This document shows, one piece after another, positions 1-6,478 of a DNA stretch of 13,551 bases. A model generated the notes under the pieces. It was not told the DNA's origin and made no database searches. It saw only the letters and a program-made list of their open reading frames with translations. Both the position numbers and the translations under genes were made by a program. Source of the DNA: Mesotoga sp. UBA6090 (GTDB lineage Bacteria; Thermotogota; Thermotogae; Petrotogales; Kosmotogaceae); NCBI RefSeq assembly GCF_002435945.1, contig NZ_DIXC01000070.1, positions 1 to 13,551 of the forward strand, in the 5' to 3' direction. Numbering within the stretch: the stretch's first letter is position 1; each line of letters begins with the position of its first letter.

Positions 1-129
1 TGGGTAAGAAACAAGTACAAGAAAAGGAGAGGTCTCACAAAAGCGGGTAAATGGCTAGAAGCTATTGCTCGCAGGGAGCCTCATCTATTTGTACACTGGA
101 CAATGGGGATATTCTATATGGCTGGATAA
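1..129 (+). CDS. Group II intron reverse transcriptase/maturase, C-terminal fragment
   Basis: The last 42 codons of an intron-encoded protein, open from the first base in frame 1 and ending at TAA 127-129. Visible residues include the tail motif W-V-R-N-K-Y-K, then WLEAIARREPHLFVHW, a pattern typical of the C-terminus of bacterial group II maturases (the GIIM maturase domain and what follows). The protein binds its own intron RNA, helps it fold and splice, and reverse-transcribes it during retrohoming. Translation stops four bases before domain V, the usual arrangement with the ORF looped out in domain IV. No HNH endonuclease cysteines or histidines appear after the maturase tail, so this is probably an endonuclease-less type. 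The RT domains are outside the window, so whether the element is intact cannot be judged. Confidence 0.88.
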   Translation, partial: WVRNKYKKRRGLTKAGKWLEAIARREPHLFVHWTMGIFYMAG

Positions 130-205
130 TGGGAGCCGGATGAATCGAGAGGTTCAAGTCCGGTTCTGAGAGAGCCTGGGGGTGAAACCCCCCTGGGCTA
201 CTCAC
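1..205 (+). ncRNA. Group II intron, 3' end (domains V and VI)
   Basis: The 3' end of a self-splicing retroelement RNA; the rest lies before the window. Domain V is the 34-nt hairpin 133-166. It opens with GAGCC, closes with GGTTC, has a CGAGAG-type tip and carries the AGC catalytic triad at 134-136. Domain VI follows: AGCC...GGCT closes the upper stem around GGGGG/CCCCC (178-182 with 188-192), GAG at 170-172 pairs with CTC at 201-203, and A200 is left bulged as the likely branch point. The intron should end with the usual A-pyrimidine at 204-205 (CTACTCAC). The end resembles that of lactococcal Ll.LtrB (recalled, not searched). It lies in a coding gene, which argues against class C, since those introns insert after terminators. 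The 3' boundary could be off by a few bases. Confidence 0.9.
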
Positions 206-406
206 CATATCACAATATGGCTCGAAGGTCGCAAACTTGGAGGCGGTTATGCTCTCATAAGAACCGGTAAAAGTAGCAAAGCCAGATGGCTTCTCGTGAA
301 GATGAATGACGAGGAGGCCGACGCGCGGAGAAACCCGACAACCACCGAACCCGATTCGGTAAAGACAGGTAGAAGCCTCGAAGAGATTCGTGATTCCGGA
401 GACTGA
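206..406 (+). CDS. LigD-type DNA repair 3'-phosphoesterase, 3' exon after intron
   Basis: This is the C-terminal 66 codons plus stop of a protein matching the phosphoesterase (PE) domain of DNA ligase D, also found as a stand-alone 'DNA polymerase ligase N-terminal domain' protein. The domain trims 3'-phosphate or 3'-ribonucleotide ends during non-homologous end joining. Evidence: WLEGRKLGGGYALIRT followed by RWLLVKMND (family pattern L-x-G-x-K-L-x-G-x-x-x-L-x-R-T and W-L-L-I-K), then P-D-S-V-x-T-G-R-S-L-E-E-I near the end, a typical PE terminus. The metal- and substrate-binding N-terminal part lies in the 5' exon outside the window. The reading frame runs open back through the intron end to a GTG at 182, but that start lies in domain VI and has no recognisable ribosome binding site. 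Splicing at 205/206 joins in phase at codon CAT. No polymerase or ligase domain follows. Confidence 0.78.
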   Translation, partial: HITIWLEGRKLGGGYALIRTGKSSKARWLLVKMNDEEADARRNPTTTEPDSVKTGRSLEEIRDSGD

Positions 407-547
407 CGTTGATTTGGCAAACCATCAATATCTGAAAATAGATCAGACAGTATATGTCTAACTCATCTTGCAAACCCGAAAAGCCTTTGAATGTCTCGAT
501 GGCCTTTCAAATGTAAAGAAATCACCGGTGTTTTGGTGTTACCTCAT

Positions 548-982
548 TCATTCGTGCATGGCTGTTTGTCGATCGTCTCGGGGTTTTTTTAAGCCCTGCC
601 TAACCTCTTCAAGCATCTTGCTTGTCACTGTTTTCAGTTTCAAGAGATGAATGGAAACGGCCGAGCCAACTCCGGTGAGGATACGTGTAACGGCAGTATT
701 GGATATCAGTATCACTGTCAGGGTAAGAGTAGACCAAAGCAATAGAAGGGCAAGGTTCCTTGCTCTCCTCCTTACGGCGCGGAAATGGAGATAGCTGTAG
801 ATATATGCGCCGAAGAGCTTGTGGCCGATCAGCCATCTGTAAAGCTTTTCAGAGCTCCTCAAATGCAAAATGTTATCAACAACAAAAAGGGGGTTGTTGG
901 CAACAAAGGAATAATCATACCCGTTATTCCAAGAAATTGGGACAGCAGTGAGTTTGACTTCCTTCTTTGGATCTTTTTCCAT
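548..982 (-). pseudogene. ybaN: YbaN/DUF454 inner-membrane protein, N-terminus scrambled by paired frameshifts
   Basis: The reading frame encodes 144 aa from ATG 980-982, behind an AGAGGAG ribosome binding site. From about residue 43 it matches the DUF454 family: L-R-S-S-E-K-L-Y-R-W-L, then GHKLFGAYI, a basic R-A-R stretch and a hydrophobic L-A-L-L-L-L-W helix ending I-H-L-L-K-L-K-T. The family's first membrane segment (G-x-x-G-x-x-x-P-x-LPTTPFLLL) is absent from this frame, which reads VPISWNNGYDYSFVANN. It is present in the +1 frame between about 942 and 862, as FLGITGMIIPLLPTTPFLLL. Removing one base from the GGG run (939-941, plus strand) and adding one to the AAA run (861-863) would give a normal family protein. 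Function of the family is unknown. It may be a degraded gene, or two sequencing errors could mimic one. No convincing terminator is seen between it and the convergent gene ending at 406. Confidence 0.85.
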
Positions 983-1316
983 ATTCTCCTCTTGTCTCGA
1001 TAGTCCCGAAAAGCGGACATCGTTGGGTCGGTTTCAATTAGGTTCTCGACGATCTAGTGCATAAGTTCACGGATGTACAATACTGGCTCAGAATTAGAGA
1101 AAGCGGTGTATAGAGAAAAGAGTTCGATCGAAGAAACGAGACTGTAGAACTTCTTACTACTTTAAATTATCCTAACATGATATTTTGTTGACTTCTTCTA
1201 AGGGAAGAAGAACTGGTAGTTCAGTTACTTAATCTCTCCACTTTAGAGCTGTAGTTAGGTTTCGTAACTTCTATATTGTGATGAGGATTCTGATATCATT
1301 AAAATGAGGTGATTGA
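983..1316. promoter_or_regulatory. Divergent intergenic region upstream of nfnAB
   Basis: No gene is seen in these 334 bases. They separate the minus-strand DUF454 gene from nfnA, so both promoters should lie here. On the plus strand TTGACT (1188-1193) resembles a -35 box, but no good -10 sits 16-18 bases later. TATATT at 1272-1277 and TATCAT at 1294-1299 are possible -10 elements without a clear -35. A 7-bp perfect inverted repeat, CTTCTTC (1192-1198) with GAAGAAG (1204-1210) around a 5-base spacer, overlaps the TTGACT, and GAACT/AGTTC (1210-1214/1218-1222) adjoins it. Together they could be a regulator site. GAGGTGAT at 1306-1313 is the nfnA ribosome binding site. Confidence 0.3.
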
Positions 1317-2150
1317 ATGTACGCAGTTCTCTCAAAGAGAAGAATTGCTCCCGATACGTATGATATCTGGCTTTCTCATCCAGATATCTACAGATATGCA
1401 AAACCGGGTCAGTTCCTGATAATAAGGATAGACGAGTTTGGTGAAAGAATTCCTCTCACGATAGCATCGACAGAAAAAGACAAGGTAAGGGTAATAGTAA
1501 AAGCCGTTGGAAAGAGTACTTATAAGCTCTGTGCAATGCACGAAGGAGAATCCGTAGCCGACATAGTTGGCCCGCTAGGAAATCCCAGCGAGATCGAGAA
1601 ACTTGGAACGGTCTGTGTTGTTGGTGGAGGAGTGGGAATAGCTCCTTTGTTTCCCGTTGCCAGGGCACTCAAAGCTGCCGGAAACGATGTAATCGGTATA
1701 CTGGGGGCCGCGAACAAGGATCATCTGATTATGGTCGACGAGTTCAGGCCCTTTCTAGACAGGCTATACCTCTCTACCGATGACGGCTCTATCGGAATTA
1801 AGGGAACCGTGACAAACCCTCTCAAGGAAGTAATAGCAGATTATTCGCCGGGCACGATCTGGGCAATCGGTCCGATGGTTATGATGAAATTCGTTTCTCT
1901 TCTCGCTTCCCAGAATGACATACCTTGCTGGGTTTCGCTGAATCCGATAATGGTGGATGGCACGGGAATGTGCGGTGCCTGCAGGGCCGAGGTTGGAGGC
2001 GAGATGAAGTTCGCCTGTGTTCACGGACCGGAGTTTGACGGCAGATTGGTTAACTGGGACGAGCTGATCAAGAGGCAGTATCAGTACAGAGAAGAGGAAC
2101 AGCTTGCTCTTGAGAAATACATACGTGAATTAGGTGAGAAAAATGCCTGA
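1317..2150 (+). CDS. nfnA: NfnA: FAD and [2Fe-2S] small subunit of NADH-dependent ferredoxin:NADP+ oxidoreductase
   Basis: A 277-aa cytoplasmic flavoprotein of the ferredoxin-NADP reductase/PyrK-like family. With NfnB it reversibly couples NADPH oxidation to reduction of ferredoxin and NAD+ by flavin-based electron bifurcation. An FAD-binding beta-barrel is at about 1-95, with RIPLTIAS at 44-51 and G-P-L-G at 85-88. The NAD(H)-binding fold starts at GGGVGIAP (103-110). The C-terminal cluster region has D214, C219, C222 and C234. This spacing agrees with the unusual one-aspartate, three-cysteine [2Fe-2S] site known from Thermotoga maritima NfnA (recalled). ATG follows GAGGTGAT. The stop overlaps the nfnB start by 8 bases, indicating one operon and coupled translation. 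The same family is often annotated sulfide dehydrogenase subunit B, so the substrate assignment rests on pairing and cluster ligands. Confidence 0.9.
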   Translation: MYAVLSKRRIAPDTYDIWLSHPDIYRYAKPGQFLIIRIDEFGERIPLTIASTEKDKVRVIVKAVGKSTYKLCAMHEGESVADIVGPLGNPSEIEKLGTVCVVGGGVGIAPLFPVARALKAAGNDVIGILGAANKDHLIMVDEFRPFLDRLYLSTDDGSIGIKGTVTNPLKEVIADYSPGTIWAIGPMVMMKFVSLLASQNDIPCWVSLNPIMVDGTGMCGACRAEVGGEMKFACVHGPEFDGRLVNWDELIKRQYQYREEEQLALEKYIRELGEKNA

Positions 2151-3519
2151 GAAGTTCAAAGTCAGAATGAGAGAACTTGTCCCTTCGGAGAGAATCAAAA
2201 ACTTTGAGGAGGTCGCCCTTGGCTACAGTAAGAAAGAGGCAATAGCAGAGGCAAATAGATGTCTCCAGTGTAAACACAAACCCTGTGTGAGCGGCTGCCC
2301 CGTTGGAATAGATATTCCCGGTTTTATCAAGGCCATAAGAGAGGGTGACATAGAGAAGAGCTCGAGGATTTTGAAAGACGCGAACAACCTTCCGGCCATC
2401 TGCGGAAGAGTCTGCCCTCAGGAGAAGCAGTGTGAACTGGCCTGCGTCGTTAGTAAGATCCCTGGCAGCGAGCCCGTTGCGATCGGGAGACTGGAGAGAT
2501 TCGTCGCTGATCAGAATATATCTCTCGAGACTGCCGTGAAGCCATCCGTAAACAAGAGAGTTGCGATAATCGGTGCGGGTCCGGCGGGACTGACGGCCGC
2601 CGCAGATCTCGCAAAAGAGGGTTTTTCGGTTACAGTCTTCGAAGCCTTTCATACGGCGGGGGGCGTGCTTGTTTATGGTATCCCCGAATTCAGGCTTCCC
2701 AAAGAGATCGTTGCAAAGGAAGTCGAATTTGTGAAGAGCCTTGGAGTTGAATTTCGTTTCAATCAGATCGTCGGCCGAACGATTCCATTTGAAGAGATCA
2801 AAAACGAATATGATGCCGTCTTTATAGGTATCGGGGCGGGCGCCCCGAGATTCATGGGAATTCCGGGATCGAATCACAACAACATATTTTCCGCTTCCGA
2901 ATATCTCACGAGGACAAACCTGATGAAGGCCTATCTCTTTCCAAGGTACGACACGCCAGTAAAGATAAAGGATAGAGTAGCCGTGATTGGAGCCGGAAAT
3001 GTGACGATGGATGCTGCAAGAACGGCGAAGAGACTCGGAGCCAAAGAGGTTCATGTGGTTTACAGGAGAAGCGAAGAAGAGATGCCTGCAAGAATAGAGG
3101 AGTATCACCATGCCGTTGAAGAGGGAATAGTTTTCCACTGGCTAACCCTTCCCATTGAGTACATAGGGGATATAAACAACAACGTCAGGGGGATGAAGTG
3201 CGTAAAGATGACACTGGGAGAACCCGACGATTCGGGGAGAAGAAGACCGATACAGGTTGAAGGATCGGAATTCATCATGGAAGTGGACATGGTCATCGAA
3301 GCAATCGGTCAGACTCCAAATGCCATTTTGAAGGCCGGTTTCCCAACGGTAAGACTGAACAAATGGGGCAACATCGATGCCGATGAAGCCAGCGGCAGGG
3401 TTGACGAAGGCATCTATGCCGGTGGAGACATTGTTACGGGCTCTGCAACTGTAATCGAAGCGATGGGAGCCGGTAAACGCTCGGCGAGGGCAATTAAGGC
3501 GTACTTGTTGCGCAAGTAA
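2143..3519 (+). CDS. nfnB: NfnB: bifurcating FAD and two-[4Fe-4S] large subunit, glutamate synthase small-subunit-like
   Basis: A 458-aa protein of the GltD/glutamate synthase small-subunit family. Its FAD is where bifurcation takes place in the NfnAB complex; it oxidises NADPH and passes one electron towards ferredoxin through two [4Fe-4S] clusters and one towards NfnA. N-terminal cysteines: C40, C43, C48, C52 and C87, C91, C97, C101. The first dinucleotide fold is at about 138-170 (GAGPAG 144-149, FAD). The second starts at GAGNV 283-287, with Y-R-R-S and M-P-A-R at 307-317 suited to NADP(H). The FAD-binding end is Y-A-G-G-D-I (425-430). I take ATG 2143 as the start because AGGTGA (2132-2137) sits 5 bases before it; an in-frame GTG at 2134 lies within that site. 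A free-standing GltD is the alternative, but no GltA gene is next to it. Confidence 0.9.
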   Translation: MPEKFKVRMRELVPSERIKNFEEVALGYSKKEAIAEANRCLQCKHKPCVSGCPVGIDIPGFIKAIREGDIEKSSRILKDANNLPAICGRVCPQEKQCELACVVSKIPGSEPVAIGRLERFVADQNISLETAVKPSVNKRVAIIGAGPAGLTAAADLAKEGFSVTVFEAFHTAGGVLVYGIPEFRLPKEIVAKEVEFVKSLGVEFRFNQIVGRTIPFEEIKNEYDAVFIGIGAGAPRFMGIPGSNHNNIFSASEYLTRTNLMKAYLFPRYDTPVKIKDRVAVIGAGNVTMDAARTAKRLGAKEVHVVYRRSEEEMPARIEEYHHAVEEGIVFHWLTLPIEYIGDINNNVRGMKCVKMTLGEPDDSGRRRPIQVEGSEFIMEVDMVIEAIGQTPNAILKAGFPTVRLNKWGNIDADEASGRVDEGIYAGGDIVTGSATVIEAMGAGKRSARAIKAYLLRK

Positions 3520-3734
3520 TGAGCTTCAGGATACCTGCGATAGACCTTGAATGGAAATAATTGCGGGAGACTATCGAGCAAAAAATGTGAGTAGTCCATC
3601 TATGATTTGTTGTGCAGAAACTCTTCATTTCGGATACAATTTCTGGCGAATTTCAAGAGAGGGCCTGTTGTTTCATGAGCAAATTAATTCTCAAACCCAA
3701 TCTGAAAATCTGAGAATCTTGGAATCTTAATACT

Positions 3735-3750
3735 TCTCTTGATCAAGAGA
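3735..3750. repeat. 16-bp perfect palindrome, operator-like
   Basis: TCTCTTGATCAAGAGA reads the same on both strands, with its centre between 3742 and 3743. The left arm, with preceding bases (TCTCTT in ACTTCTCTT), recurs directly after the palindrome at about 3752-3760. It lies about 245 bases before the ROK gene start. A dyad of this kind suits a dimeric regulator. It has no T-tract and an AT-rich arm, so it is not a terminator. Confidence 0.45.
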
Positions 3751-3944
3751 GACTTCTCTTCGTAATGAAAAGAATTGACGAAAGACAGCTTTCGGTGATT
3801 CAGAGCTTCTATTCCTCTTCCTTTTCGGCGCGTCATATTCTCAAAATTCTTCGTGAGATACGATCATACCCGATCAACTTCTTTTATTCCCAGATGCTGA
3901 ACCCATTCTCTTCAAACGATAGTTTTCGAAAGATGCGGTTCGCC

Positions 3945-3985
3945 TGTTAGAATAATTTAGGTTCAGAAACTAACTAATTAGGAGG
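3945..3985 (+). promoter_or_regulatory. Likely extended -10 promoter and ribosome binding site of the sugar operon
   Basis: TGTTAGAAT (3945-3953) fits an extended -10 element (TG-n-TAGAAT). The best -35 at a 17-base spacing is TTCGAA (3925-3930), only a partial match. Transcription would start near 3960, leaving a leader of about 30 bases. AGGAGG at 3980-3985 stands 8 bases before the TTG start at 3994 and decides that start. CTAATTAG (3974-3981) just before it is a small palindrome that a repressor could use. Confidence 0.4.
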
Positions 3986-3993
3986 ACTGCATT

Positions 3994-5118
3994 TTGCCAA
4001 TCTCTGAGAGAAGATCAGCTGGAGTACCCTCTGAGCTTAGAGAAAGAAATCTCAAGACAATAATCGACGTGGTATTTAGATACCAGCCCATATCAAGAAC
4101 AAACATTTCTAAGTTGACCGGGATAAGCAAGCCAACGATAAGCAAGCTCGTTGGCTCTCTTATTAACGAAGGATATCTTGTGAGCACTGGCAAGACTTCT
4201 TCTGGTCTGGGAAAAAGGCAAGAACTTCTTTCATTCAATCCCGATAAGGCCTTCGTCATTTCCGTAGATGTTGGCCTGGCGACAACGATCGTAGCAAAGG
4301 TAGATCTTTCGATGAAGATGACTGATAAGTATGAGATAACGACATCAGAGAGCCCGGAGAAATTCGCTTCTGAATTGGTAGACTGCGTTTCCAATGTTTG
4401 CGACAAAGGGAATGGACTTCCTTCTTATGTGGTGATCTCTGTACCGGGTCTTGTCCGCGGTGATTTGAGAACTGCAATTAATGTTCCGTTGCTTCACTGG
4501 GTTGACCTTCCCCTTGCGGAGTTTGTCGAGAATCGGCTGAAACTGAAGGGAATTGAGACTTCAGTTACGATAAACAATGACGCAAAACTTGGCGTTCTTG
4601 CTGAAGTAGCCCTTAACCAGGTTATTCCCGATAGATTCAGGAATATTGTCTATGTTCTAGTGAAAGAGGGGGTTGGAATCGGTCTGTTTATCAATGGCAG
4701 TTTGTATGTCGGCAGCAATCATATCGCAGGTGAATTTGGACACATGTCGATAGATCCTGATGGACCGGAATGCTCCTGCGGAAGAAGAGGGTGTTGGCTC
4801 ACTCTTGTGGGTTCTAGAGAACTTGAGAGCCTGGTTCGCGATAACCGCCTGAATGATTACCTTGAGTTGTTTTCTGTGGGTCTCCTGAATATAGTTAACG
4901 GTCTTGATCCCGATATAGTGGTGATTAGCGGCGCCCTTGAAGAATACTGGGACAATGTTTTGCCTGCATTAAAAGCAAAGCTGAAGAACAGCGCGCTCTT
5001 CGAACTCTCCTCGATGGAGATCATTAAATCTGCTTTTGATGACAGAGAGGGGCCTATTCTTGGAGGGGCGTTGATGGGTTTGAGAAAGTATCTAAACATA
5101 GAAACGGGCGTTTTATAG
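3994..5118 (+). CDS. ROK-family transcriptional repressor (XylR/NagC type)
   Basis: A 374-aa regulator: N-terminal winged helix-turn-helix (about 20-66, with S-R-T-N-I-S-K-L-T-G followed by S-K-P-T-I-S-K-L recognition helix) joined to a ROK sugar-kinase-like domain. The nucleotide loop is imperfect (D92-V-G-L-A-T), and the phospho-transfer region keeps N195-D196. The zinc site is complete: H250 in E-F-G-H, and C260, C262, C267 in C-S-C-G-R-R-G-C. The glutamate that normally follows as G-C-x-E is Leu269 here, so the ligand contact at this spot is altered. It starts with TTG behind AGGAGG. It is first in an operon with the transporter genes (27 bases to the next gene) and most likely represses that operon until a sugar or sugar derivative binds. 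A CGGGC/GCCCG dyad spans its stop codon (5105-5122). The ligand cannot be read from sequence. Confidence 0.9.
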   Translation: MPISERRSAGVPSELRERNLKTIIDVVFRYQPISRTNISKLTGISKPTISKLVGSLINEGYLVSTGKTSSGLGKRQELLSFNPDKAFVISVDVGLATTIVAKVDLSMKMTDKYEITTSESPEKFASELVDCVSNVCDKGNGLPSYVVISVPGLVRGDLRTAINVPLLHWVDLPLAEFVENRLKLKGIETSVTINNDAKLGVLAEVALNQVIPDRFRNIVYVLVKEGVGIGLFINGSLYVGSNHIAGEFGHMSIDPDGPECSCGRRGCWLTLVGSRELESLVRDNRLNDYLELFSVGLLNIVNGLDPDIVVISGALEEYWDNVLPALKAKLKNSALFELSSMEIIKSAFDDREGPILGGALMGLRKYLNIETGVL

Positions 5119-5145
5119 CCCGAATTTGAAGAGAGGTGATGACAG

Positions 5146-6402
5146 TTGAAACGTGGAGTAGTGCTCTTAGTAGTGCTTTGCTTCCTTCTTACAGGGGCAA
5201 CGGCTCTCAGTAGCTCTCCGAACGAGCTGGTTGTATACCATTGGTGGACAGCTGGGGGAGAAAAAGAGGCAATTGATGTACTTTTCGAAGTTTTCATTGA
5301 CGAGCACCCAGAGTATTCTATTGTTCAGAACCCGGTTGCAGGTGGAGGCGGTGGTATCCTCCGTGCACAGATCAAGACAATGATTATGGCAGGAAACCCA
5401 CCGGACACTTTCCAGATAACCTACGGACACGGCATGATCAGCTCCTTTGTAAGTGTTCTCCAACCCATAGACGACCTTATTGAAGGCTACAATATTCCAG
5501 AAGATGTCTATGAATGGGGAAGAGTGGACGGAGTCATGTATGGCGTGCCTCTAAACCTTATGCAGAATAACTGCCTTTGGTACAACGTAGATCTGGTTGA
5601 AGAGCTTGGAATTGAAATGCCGATCAAGAGTATCGATGAGTTTCTTGGAATCTGCGCGCGAGTCAAAGCCGAAGGCTATATACCTCTGGCGGTAGGCGCA
5701 GGTATGGGCCAGCAGTTCTGGCTTGGAACGCTTTTTGAAGCAGTTAACAGCGCGCTGCCAGGTGGCGGAGCAGATTTCTTCAACGATTACTATGCAGGGA
5801 AGACAATACCATCTGAGTCTGAAGTATTTGCCGAGACACTCAAGGTTTTGAGAACCCTCCTTGTTAATGGCTTCATAAATGACGACTACTCGGCACTCAC
5901 CTGGGACCAGGGTTCAGATCTCATGGCGACCGGAAAAGCCGTATTCTACGTAATGGGTGACTGGGCAAAGGGTCATTTCACATCCATGAATATGGTTCCC
6001 AAAGTTGATTTCGGTTATCAGCCATTCCCCGGAACTGACGATGTATTCATCGGTCACGCAGACTGTTTTGTTCTCCCTATAGGAGTTGACAGGAAGATCG
6101 CAAAGGACTGGATCCAGTTCTTAACAACAGTGAAGGCCGCAAATACATTCTGCCCGATAAAGGGAGCGGCACCGTTCGTTCTTGATGCCCCACTAGACGT
6201 TTATGACGACATAACTAAGGAGATATTGGGATACTTCCGTGACGATGGAGTTGTGAAAGTTCTGTCGCAGTTTGGGGCTCCGCCAGAATCGTATCTGGAC
6301 GTTTTCGGAACGGCCTTTAGCGAATTCTTCAACACGCCCGAGATCAATGACAACACTTTGGGTAATTTCGATTACGCTTACGCAGAGGTTTTCTTGTTCT
6401 AA
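5146..6402 (+). CDS. Sugar ABC transporter periplasmic binding protein (family 1 SBP)
   Basis: A 418-aa extracytoplasmic solute-binding protein. Signal peptide: M-K-R, hydrophobic core 5-16, probable cleavage after T-G-A-T-A (20). No lipobox cysteine is placed for lipidation, as expected for a soluble periplasmic protein under a toga. The mature part begins with Y-H-W-W and contains G-N-P-P-D-T-F-Q (83-90), M-G-D-W-A (270-274) and a P-I-K-G-A motif. This layout recalls the glucose/mannose-binding protein of Thermus thermophilus (W-W near the N-terminus, GNPPDTFQ-like and MGDWA motifs; from memory). A monosaccharide or small oligosaccharide ligand is therefore plausible but unproven. TTG 5146 follows GAGAGGTGAT (5131-5140). 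It lies between the ROK gene and the permeases, and is followed by a stable hairpin that may raise its expression over theirs. Confidence 0.9.
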   Translation: MKRGVVLLVVLCFLLTGATALSSSPNELVVYHWWTAGGEKEAIDVLFEVFIDEHPEYSIVQNPVAGGGGGILRAQIKTMIMAGNPPDTFQITYGHGMISSFVSVLQPIDDLIEGYNIPEDVYEWGRVDGVMYGVPLNLMQNNCLWYNVDLVEELGIEMPIKSIDEFLGICARVKAEGYIPLAVGAGMGQQFWLGTLFEAVNSALPGGGADFFNDYYAGKTIPSESEVFAETLKVLRTLLVNGFINDDYSALTWDQGSDLMATGKAVFYVMGDWAKGHFTSMNMVPKVDFGYQPFPGTDDVFIGHADCFVLPIGVDRKIAKDWIQFLTTVKAANTFCPIKGAAPFVLDAPLDVYDDITKEILGYFRDDGVVKVLSQFGAPPESYLDVFGTAFSEFFNTPEINDNTLGNFDYAYAEVFLF

Positions 6403-6408
6403 AACAGA

Positions 6409-6434
6409 CCGGCAGGTGTAAGGGCACCTGCCGG
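6409..6434 (+). promoter_or_regulatory. Intercistronic hairpin between binding-protein and permease genes
   Basis: CCGGCAGGTG (6409-6418) and CACCTGCCGG (6425-6434) form a perfect 10-bp GC-rich stem with a TAAGGG loop, six bases after the stop codon. No run of T follows, so it is not a full rho-independent terminator. By comparison with malE-malF type operons it probably stabilises the upstream message or partly attenuates read-through, giving more binding protein than permease. That role is inferred. Confidence 0.75.
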
Positions 6435-6478
6435 CCGTTCGTGCTCAAACGTAATTCGAAACTAAGGAGTTGGGTTAT

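Larger units (their letters stand above)
3520..3993. other. Gene-free stretch between nfnB and the ROK regulator gene
   Basis: I see no convincing coding region in these 474 bases. Short open frames on both strands lack ribosome binding sites and resemble no family. No rho-independent terminator is evident just after nfnB; CAGG/CCTG around ATA near 3528 is too weak. The stretch contains a 16-bp palindrome (3735-3750), repeated AATCT words just before it, and the likely promoter and ribosome binding site of the following operon at its right end. Confidence 0.5.

Noticed and set aside
182..406. Independent small gene starting at GTG 182
   Set aside because: That start lies in intron domain VI without a ribosome binding site. 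The coding signal from 206 on is the 3' exon of the phosphoesterase gene.
583..600. Terminator at the T7 run with GGG/CCC neighbours
   Set aside because: It lies within the 3' coding part of the DUF454 gene and encodes its lysine/proline-rich tail; the possible stem is poor.
2068..3138. Long minus-strand open frame (356 aa) opposite nfnAB
   Set aside because: It is antisense to two clearly conserved genes, resembles no family and has no ribosome binding site.
3765..3950. Small plus-strand gene of 61 aa before the ROK gene
   Set aside because: It has no ribosome binding site, no recognisable protein, and its end overlaps the likely operon promoter.
6409..6434. Rho-independent terminator
   Set aside because: No T-tract follows the stem, and the operon clearly continues into the permease genes.
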